10,860 nucleotides of DNA from positions 1 through 10,860 of the forward strand of contig JANXTD010000016.1 in assembly GCA_025352585.1 (NCBI GenBank), in the 5' to 3' direction. Within the stretch, counting starts at the first letter, position 1, and the number at the start of each line of letters is the position of its first letter. The notes beneath the pieces were generated by a model. That model was not told where the DNA came from, did not search any database, and was given only the letters and a program-made list of their open reading frames with translations. This document shows, piece by piece, positions 5,701 to 10,860 of the stretch. The translations under genes were made by a program, and so were the position numbers. The DNA is from Fimbriiglobus sp. (GTDB taxonomy: Bacteria; Planctomycetota; Planctomycetia; Gemmatales; Gemmataceae).

Positions 5701-8700
5701 CCGGCACTTCCGCGGCGACGCGCTGGTGGTTGAGTAACCCGGCCGCTTGCAGCTTGAGCCAGCGGGCGCGGCGGACCCAAAAGAAGCGGACCGGTAGGAA
5801 GATGTCGACCACCTCGTCGGAGATGAGCAGGCCGCCCAGGACCGGCAGCGCCATCGGCGCGAGCACCTCGCCGCCGACGCCGGCCGCGAACACCATCGGG
5901 AAGATCGCGACGATGGCGACGCCCTCGGTCAGCAGCTTCGGGCGCAGGCGGTGGACGGCCCCGTCGATGACCGCCGCGCGCAGCTCGTCGAGGGACCGGA
6001 TGTTTTCGAGGCCGCCGCGCTGGGCGATCGCCTCGCGGAGGTAGACGAGCATGATGATCCCGGTCTCGGTCGCCATGCCGAAGCAGGCGATGAAGCCGAC
6101 CCAGACGGCGACGCTGAACTCGGTCGGCGGGGCGTCCCAGCCGCCGAGGAGCTTCGGGAACAGGAACAGGAAGAACGCCCCGCCGGCGAGTGCCTCGGGC
6201 ACGGCCAGCATCATCAGCCCCGCGTCGGCGAGGTCGTGGTAGGTCAGGTACAGGACCAGGAAGATCACCATAATGACCGCCGGGAAGACCCAGCGCAGCG
6301 TGCGTGCGGCCCGCTCTTGGTGCTCGAACTCGCCGGCCCACTCGACGTGGACCCCCTCGGGCAGCGGCACCTTTTGGGCGACGACCCGCCGCGCCTCCTC
6401 GACGAAGCCGACCGCGTCGCGGCCGCGGACGTTCAGGGTGACGTAGTTGAGCAGCCGGCCGTTCTCGCTCTTGACCACCGCCGGGCCTTCGACGATCGCC
6501 ACGTCGGCGACGGCGGTGAGCGGGACGAAGCGCCGGCCCTTGGCCGCGTGGTTCGGCACCCCGCCGTGCGGCTCGACGCGGAAGCTCGCCTCGCCGGTCG
6601 CCGCCGGCATCTCGGCCCCCCTGGGCGGGGCCGCGCCGGCCGGGATGAGCAGCCGCCGCACCGCGTCGTCGTCCTCGCGGTTGGCGCGGGCGTAGCGGAC
6701 CCGCACGGGGAAGCGCTCGCGCTTCTCGACGGTGTACGTCACCACGCGCCCGGCCAGCGCGGTCTCGATCTCCGTCTGCACGTCCTCGACCGACACCCCG
6801 TAGCGCGCCGCCTTGACGCGGTCGATGGTGATGTCGAGGTAGCCCTTGCCCATGACCGGCGCGGCGACCACGTCGCGCGCGCCTGGGACCGGCTTGACCG
6901 CCGCCTCGACCTGCTTGCAGACGCGGTCCACGGCGTCGAGGTCGGGGCCGAACACCTTGATGCCGATGTCGGTGCGCACCCCCGTCGAGAGCATCTCGAT
7001 GCGGTTGATGATCGGCTGCGTGAAGATGTTCGACCACCCCGGCACCTGGAGGACGCGGCCCATCTCGTCGTCCACGAGGTCGCCCTTCGGCCCGCCGGTG
7101 CGGGCGTGCAGGAACACGCGGTCGCGGAACGGCGTCTCCAGTTCCGCCCGCAGTTCGACGAAAGGGGCGAGCGCCGCCGGGTCCGGGGTCCGGCCGAGTT
7201 GGGCCTGTAGCGCCGCGGCGGCGAAGCGCTCGGTCTCGGCCCCGCGCGGCGCGGCCGCCAGCGGGCCGATCGCCTTCGCGCCCTTCGCCAGCTCCTCCAG
7301 CGCGAGCCAGGTGAACGCCTCGGTGCCGCGGTCGAACAGCTCCCAGTTGGCGGACTTCACCCGCTCGCGCCACAGCCGCTCGCGCTCGGCGATTGTGGCC
7401 GCGAACACGACCCCGGCGAGCGTGTCCGGCGCGGCCCCGAACGCGCCGCGGACCCCCGACCAGGCCCGCGCGCCGGGCGACTCGACGAGCCGCAGGGCGT
7501 CGGTCGGCTCGGCGACGTGCCCCGCCTCGGCCAGCCGCGTCGCGGTCGCCTGCTGGATCCGGGCGACCGCCTCCTCGGCCGGGCTGACGGCGAGCCGGCG
7601 GCCGTCGTCCCCGTGCCCCCGGACGAGTCCGTCGGTCAGGCTCGCCTCGGCGTCGCCGCCCAGCCCCTGGGCCTGCCCGCCGCCCCGGACGCGGCGGACC
7701 GTCTCGGCGACGACGAACCGGGCGAGCGTCGGGCCGAGGTCCGCCTCGAACTCGCGGTAGCGGCGCAGGGCGAGTTCCCGCATCACCTCGTCGAACCGCT
7801 CGATCGCCTTCTGCGCCGCGTCGTTGACGAGCGCGTCGCGGTCGCCGGGCTTGGCCCCCGCTACGAACCCGCGCGACTCCAGCGCCGCCAGCGCGGCCCG
7901 CGTCTGAACGGCGGCGTCCGGGTAGCGCAGCACGCGCCGCGGCCAGAAGCCGCGCGGGCGGAAGTTGACGAACGTCTCGACCATGTCGAGGGGGGCCGGG
8001 TCGGTGGCGGTGTCCGCCCGGCCGGCCTTGCCGACGACCCCCTCGACCTCCGGGAACCCGCGCAACAGCGCGTCGCGCGCCTTCAAGTCGTCGGCCACCT
8101 GGGTGACGCTCGCGCGGGGCACCGTCACCGGCATGTCGAGCGTCGTGCCCTCGTCGAGCATCGGCATGAACGACACGCCGATCTTCGGGAAGTGCCACGC
8201 CCACAGGCCAAGAGCAACCAGCGTCGTGAGCGAGACGAGTTGCCAGCCGGCCCCGCGCGTGAACAGCACCGTGAGCGCGGTGACCACGGCGAACGTGGCG
8301 AGGAACGCGCCCTGCCACGCCCGCTCCGCCGCCCCCATCCCGACGAGGGCTTGCAGCGGGAACATGCCGGCCGCCAGGATCAGCAGCGCCGCGAACCCCC
8401 ACATCACCAGGTTGCGGCGGTCGAGCGCCCAGGTCAGCAGCGGGCGGTAGATGCGGATGAAACTGCGGACGATCCGGTTCTCCTCCTCACTACGCAGCCG
8501 GCCGCGGATGAACGTCGGGATCAGCGCCGGCACCACCGTGACCGAGATGAGCGCGACCCCGATCAGCGCGAAGCTCTTGGTCAGGGCCAGCGGGTGGAAC
8601 AGCTTGCCCTCGCGGCCGGAGAGCATGAACACCGGGATGAACGACAGCAGCATGATCAGGACCGAGAAGAAGATCGGCCGGCCGACCGTGCGCAGGGCCG

Positions 8701-10024
8701 GGATGACTAGCTCGCGCGTGTCGCCGGTGACCTTCGCGTCGCCGAACTTCGCCTTCAGGTGGTGCGTGGCGTTCTCGACCATCACGATCGCCTGGTCCAC
8801 CAGCACGCCGATCGAGATGGTGATGCCGGCGAGCGACATGATGTTGGCCTGCACGTCCACGACCCCGGCCCGGCGCAGCAGCCACATCAGCCCGAAGGAG
8901 AACAGCACCGCCAGCGGCAGCGTGACGCAGATGACGAAGGCGCTGCGGGCGTGCGACAGGATCAGCAGGACGGCCACGACCGCGATCAGCATCTCGTGCC
9001 ACACTACTTCGGTCAGGGTGCGGACGGCCCCGCGGATGAGGCGGGTGCGGTCGTAGGCCGGGACGATCTGGACGCCGGGCGGCAGCCCCGGCTGGAGTTC
9101 CTGGATCTTCTCGTTGACCCGCTCCGTCACGCGCAGGGGGTTCTCGCCGTGCCGCATCAGCACGACCCCGCCGACGACTTCGTTGCCGTCCTTCTCGAAG
9201 ACGCTGCGGCGGAATTGCGTCCCGAGTTGGACTCGGGCGACCGTCTTGACGTAGATCGGGGTGCCGTTGACCTCCTTGACGAGGGTGTTCTCGATGTCCG
9301 ACTTGTCCCGGACCCAGCCGACGCCGCGGACGATGTACTCGGCGTTGTTCTTCTGGATCACGCCGCCGGCCGCCGGCAGGTTGCTCTTGCCGACGGCGGC
9401 GAACAGTTCGCCGAGGGTGACCCCGTAGGCGCGTAGCGACTCCGGCTCGACATCGACCTGGTACTCCAGCGGCATCCCGCCGACCGGGGCGACCTCGGCG
9501 ACGCCGATGGCCGCGTTGAGTTGCGGGGCGACGTAGAACTTGTTCAGCGCCCACAGTTTCGGCGGGTCAACGGGGTGGTCCTTCGACGGCTCGACGGTGT
9601 ACCAGAAGATCTGGCCGAGGGCGGTCGCGTCGGGGGCGAGGTACGGGGTGACGCCGGCCGGCAGGAAGTTGCCCGCCTGCGCCAATCGCTCGCCGACGCG
9701 CTGGCGGGCGAAGTAGAAATCGACGCCGTCGTCGAAGATGACCGTGACCATCGAGAAGTTGAACTCGCTCGACGACCGCACCGCCTTGACGCCGGCCAGC
9801 CCCTGGAGCTTGCGCGACAGCGGGTACGTCAACTGGTCCTCGACCTCGCGCGGCGACCGGCCGGGCCAGTCGGTGAAGACGATCACCTGGTTCTCGCCCA
9901 GGTCCGGCACGGCATCGACGGGCGTGTCGAGCAGCGCGTAGACGCCGAACGCGGCCAGCGCCGCCGCGACGAGCAGCACCACGAACCGGTTCCGCACGGA
10001 CGCCTCGATGACTCGCTCGATCAC
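5681..10024 (-). CDS. cusA: CusA-type heavy-metal RND efflux permease with large insertions
   Basis: This is an inner-membrane proton-driven RND pump of the heavy-metal subfamily. It is 1447 aa, against about 1040-1060 for CusA/CzcA. The start is the GTG at 10024, preceded by a G6 run seven bases upstream, giving MIERVIEASVRNRF. The first periplasmic domain (about 33-340) has the DTPVDAVPDL and YPLS blocks. The Cu/Ag-site methionines known from E. coli CusA (M573, M623, M672) align with M631, M681 and M1011. The relay residues align too: D410 and E417 in TM4, E1320, and K1363 in RLRPK. TM4 lacks the first Asp of CzcA's DFG motif (Ser404 here), which favours monovalent Cu/Ag over Zn/Co/Cd. Three insertions break the family pattern: about 559-611, 699-981 and 1129-1164. 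It lies 14 bp downstream of the adaptor gene and is presumably cotranscribed with it. Confidence 0.93.
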   Translation of the reverse strand: MIERVIEASVRNRFVVLLVAAALAAFGVYALLDTPVDAVPDLGENQVIVFTDWPGRSPREVEDQLTYPLSRKLQGLAGVKAVRSSSEFNFSMVTVIFDDGVDFYFARQRVGERLAQAGNFLPAGVTPYLAPDATALGQIFWYTVEPSKDHPVDPPKLWALNKFYVAPQLNAAIGVAEVAPVGGMPLEYQVDVEPESLRAYGVTLGELFAAVGKSNLPAAGGVIQKNNAEYIVRGVGWVRDKSDIENTLVKEVNGTPIYVKTVARVQLGTQFRRSVFEKDGNEVVGGVVLMRHGENPLRVTERVNEKIQELQPGLPPGVQIVPAYDRTRLIRGAVRTLTEVVWHEMLIAVVAVLLILSHARSAFVICVTLPLAVLFSFGLMWLLRRAGVVDVQANIMSLAGITISIGVLVDQAIVMVENATHHLKAKFGDAKVTGDTRELVIPALRTVGRPIFFSVLIMLLSFIPVFMLSGREGKLFHPLALTKSFALIGVALISVTVVPALIPTFIRGRLRSEEENRIVRSFIRIYRPLLTWALDRRNLVMWGFAALLILAAGMFPLQALVGMGAAERAWQGAFLATFAVVTALTVLFTRGAGWQLVSLTTLVALGLWAWHFPKIGVSFMPMLDEGTTLDMPVTVPRASVTQVADDLKARDALLRGFPEVEGVVGKAGRADTATDPAPLDMVETFVNFRPRGFWPRRVLRYPDAAVQTRAALAALESRGFVAGAKPGDRDALVNDAAQKAIERFDEVMRELALRRYREFEADLGPTLARFVVAETVRRVRGGGQAQGLGGDAEASLTDGLVRGHGDDGRRLAVSPAEEAVARIQQATATRLAEAGHVAEPTDALRLVESPGARAWSGVRGAFGAAPDTLAGVVFAATIAERERLWRERVKSANWELFDRGTEAFTWLALEELAKGAKAIGPLAAAPRGAETERFAAAALQAQLGRTPDPAALAPFVELRAELETPFRDRVFLHARTGGPKGDLVDDEMGRVLQVPGWSNIFTQPIINRIEMLSTGVRTDIGIKVFGPDLDAVDRVCKQVEAAVKPVPGARDVVAAPVMGKGYLDITIDRVKAARYGVSVEDVQTEIETALAGRVVTYTVEKRERFPVRVRYARANREDDDAVRRLLIPAGAAPPRGAEMPAATGEASFRVEPHGGVPNHAAKGRRFVPLTAVADVAIVEGPAVVKSENGRLLNYVTLNVRGRDAVGFVEEARRVVAQKVPLPEGVHVEWAGEFEHQERAARTLRWVFPAVIMVIFLVLYLTYHDLADAGLMMLAVPEALAGGAFFLFLFPKLLGGWDAPPTEFSVAVWVGFIACFGMATETGIIMLVYLREAIAQRGGLENIRSLDELRAAVIDGAVHRLRPKLLTEGVAIVAIFPMVFAAGVGGEVLAPMALPVLGGLLISDEVVDIFLPVRFFWVRRARWLKLQAAGLLNHQRVAAEVPVSVPAG
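7082..7930 (-). other. ~283-residue insert in the second periplasmic domain of CusA
   Basis: These bases encode about residues 699-981. In E. coli CusA 48 residues separate M623 and M672; here 329 separate M681 and M1011. Family similarity stops after the FRPRGFWP block and resumes at about DEMGRVLQVPGWSN. The insert is Ala/Arg/Glu-rich and apparently helical, with no Cys, a single Met (748) and three His (804, 836, 973). It is therefore not an evident metal-binding domain. It has no transmembrane segment and stays in frame. Boundaries are estimates from recalled family alignments. Confidence 0.8.
8192..8350 (-). other. Extra transmembrane helix pair in CusA
   Basis: These bases encode about residues 559-611. 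Canonical CusA has a single helix (TM7) leading into the second periplasmic domain. Here three hydrophobic stretches occur before the FMPMLDEG block, at about 538-557, 571-589 and 594-612. Adding two helices keeps the following domain on the periplasmic side, so about 14 rather than 12 membrane helices are expected. Confidence 0.7.
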
Positions 10025-10036
10025 GCGCAAACCCCC
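10022..10036 (-). promoter_or_regulatory. GTG start and G6 ribosome-binding site of cusA
   Basis: Reading the minus strand, the adaptor's TAA is followed within two bases by GGGGGG, seven spacer bases and GTG. The G run can pair with the CCUCC anti-Shine-Dalgarno with a G:U pair. The frame is open a further 149 codons upstream but lies inside the adaptor gene and lacks RND similarity. Confidence 0.7.
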
Positions 10037-10038
10037 CG

Positions 10039-10860
10039 TTACTTGGCCGCGGAATTCGCCTTCGCCGCCGCGACCGCCTTGAGCGTCTTGTCCGGGTCGG
10101 CCTCGGCGTCCTCCCGGCAGCCCGCGCAGCAGACGAACACCGGCTGGCCCTGGACTGTTAACCTCGGCGGCACCCCCATCGACCCGAGCGGCTCGCCGGT
10201 GACCGGGCAGACCCGCTGCGCGTCGGCGAGGGTCCGGTCGGCGGCGGGGAGTTTCGCCAGGGCGGCGCGGGCCTTGTCGCCCACCCCCGGACTCGCCGCC
10301 GGCGGGCGGGCCGGCGCGCGGAGTTCGGCGACCCGCGCGAGGGTCTTCGCCGGGTCCGCCAGGGCTTGCTTCACGCAGCCCTTGCAGCAGACGAACGCCG
10401 CCTTGCCGTCGAGGACCACCTTCAGCGGCGTGCCCATCGACCCGAGCCGCGAGCCGTCGAGGACCGGGCACTCCCGCTGCGCCTCGGCGAGCTTGCGGTC
10501 CTCGGGCGCGAGCGAGGCCAGCGACGCGCGGACCGTCGCCTCCGCGTCGTCGGGCGTCGTCGGGCGGACCGCCGGCGGGGGGCCGCCCTTGCCCCCGCCG
10601 CCGCCGATGAACACCGAGCCGAGCGCCGGGTTCAGCCGCGTCTCGGCGTCGATCAGGAACGACCCGGCGGCCACGACCGCGTCCCCCTCGGCCAGCCCGG
10701 CCAGGACCGGGTAGTAGGTCGCGCCGTCCGGGGCGGCCATCCGCGCGCCGAGTTCGACCGCCACCCCGTCGAACGTGTTGGGCAGCGACTCACGGTAGAC
10801 CACCTTGAGCTTGCCGGTGTCGATCACGCTCGACTCGGGGACGGCCAGGACGCCGCCGGC
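10039..10860 (-). CDS. cusB: CusB-type membrane fusion protein with tandem Cys-rich C-terminal modules (partial)
   Basis: Only the C-terminal 273 residues are visible; the N-terminus lies beyond the right edge. The fragment opens with the adaptor block GGVLAVPESSVIDTG, then a beta-barrel/membrane-proximal region ending in GLAEGDAVVAAGSFLIDAETRL (about 55-76), as in CusB-family periplasmic adaptors. After a Gly/Pro-rich linker (about 85-105) come two homologous modules at about 107-181 and 195-267. Each has a helix, a CPV motif, GSMG, a short beta segment, FVCC-x-GC and a final helix (Cys131, 158, 159, 162 and Cys218, 244, 245, 248). The spacing resembles YHS/TRASH-like metal-binding modules (inference). 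The adaptor joins the RND pump to the outer-membrane channel and in CusB also takes Cu(I) from CusF. Ending 14 bp before cusA, it shares its operon. Confidence 0.88.
   Translation of the reverse strand, partial: AGGVLAVPESSVIDTGKLKVVYRESLPNTFDGVAVELGARMAAPDGATYYPVLAGLAEGDAVVAAGSFLIDAETRLNPALGSVFIGGGGGKGGPPPAVRPTTPDDAEATVRASLASLAPEDRKLAEAQRECPVLDGSRLGSMGTPLKVVLDGKAAFVCCKGCVKQALADPAKTLARVAELRAPARPPAASPGVGDKARAALAKLPAADRTLADAQRVCPVTGEPLGSMGVPPRLTVQGQPVFVCCAGCREDAEADPDKTLKAVAAAKANSAAK
10060..10542 (-). repeat. Two tandem CPV/CC-x-GC module repeats within cusB
   Basis: Copy 1 spans about 10318-10542 and copy 2 about 10060-10278. The shared pattern is D-R-x-L-A-x-A-Q-R-x-CPV, then LGSMG, then FVCC-x-GC, then ADP-x-KTL. 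This is an in-frame coding duplication that has diverged at many positions, separated by a Pro/Ala linker of about 13 residues. Confidence 0.85.

Noticed and set aside
5671..5707. GTGCCG/CGGCAC inverted repeat at the convergent gene ends
   Set aside because: The stem is only six base pairs with a loop of 25 bases and no T run; it is within coding sequence on both strands, so it is not a convincing bidirectional terminator.
5481..8402. 973-codon open frame on the minus strand
   Set aside because: It is a shifted frame of cusA with extreme Arg/Gly/Pro content and no family similarity; the true cusA frame covers the same bases without interruption.
7517..8710. Long plus-strand open frame (and the similar one at 5951-7210)
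   Set aside because: Both are antisense to cusA and made of Arg/Asp/Glu/His-rich shadow sequence; no start signal or motif supports them.
5681..10024. Annotation of the permease as CzcA (Zn/Co/Cd)
   Set aside because: TM4 lacks the first Asp of the DFG motif and the protein keeps the three CusA methionines, so a Cu/Ag-type assignment fits better.
10025..10471. N-terminal extension of the CusA frame by 149 codons
   Set aside because: This part overlaps the adaptor gene in another frame, lacks RND similarity, and the GTG at 10024 has its own ribosome-binding site and a normal RND N-terminus.

Overview
The window is very G+C-rich and fits a chromosomal segment of a planctomycete, most likely of the Gemmata type. 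This rests on gene content only. There is a Tat-exported DUF1501 protein, a family greatly expanded in Planctomycetes. Ribosomal protein S2 carries an internal insert and a long tail, EF-Ts has a divergent switch motif, and an unusually long heavy-metal RND pump is present. Codon third positions are strongly G/C, which creates many long false reading frames on the opposite strand.

Layout. Positions 1-2358 hold a minus-strand translation operon read rpsB (S2) -> tsf (EF-Ts) -> rpsT (S20), with a plausible sigma70-type promoter about 120-150 nt upstream of rpsB. Positions 2598-4028 hold a minus-strand DUF1501 gene with a Tat signal. A 250-bp divergent spacer separates it from a plus-strand TolC/CusC-type outer-membrane lipoprotein (4279-5700). 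That gene meets tail-to-tail, with a 20-bp coding overlap, a very long CusA-type RND permease on the minus strand (5681-10024). Fourteen bp upstream of the permease lies the C-terminal part of a CusB-type membrane fusion protein, which runs off the right edge (10039-10860). Every stretch longer than 300 bases is coding.

How the genes work together. The three genes at 4279-10860 encode the outer-membrane channel, inner-membrane pump and periplasmic adaptor of one tripartite Cu(I)/Ag(I)-type efflux system. The permease keeps the three methionines and the proton-relay residues of CusA. It also has an insert of about 283 residues between the second and third metal-binding methionines, an apparent extra pair of transmembrane helices, and a smaller loop insert. 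The adaptor ends in two tandem Cys-rich modules (CPV...CC-x-GC) that look like built-in metal-binding domains. This enlarged pump is the most interesting system in the window. I found no CRISPR array, tRNA, rRNA or insertion sequence.
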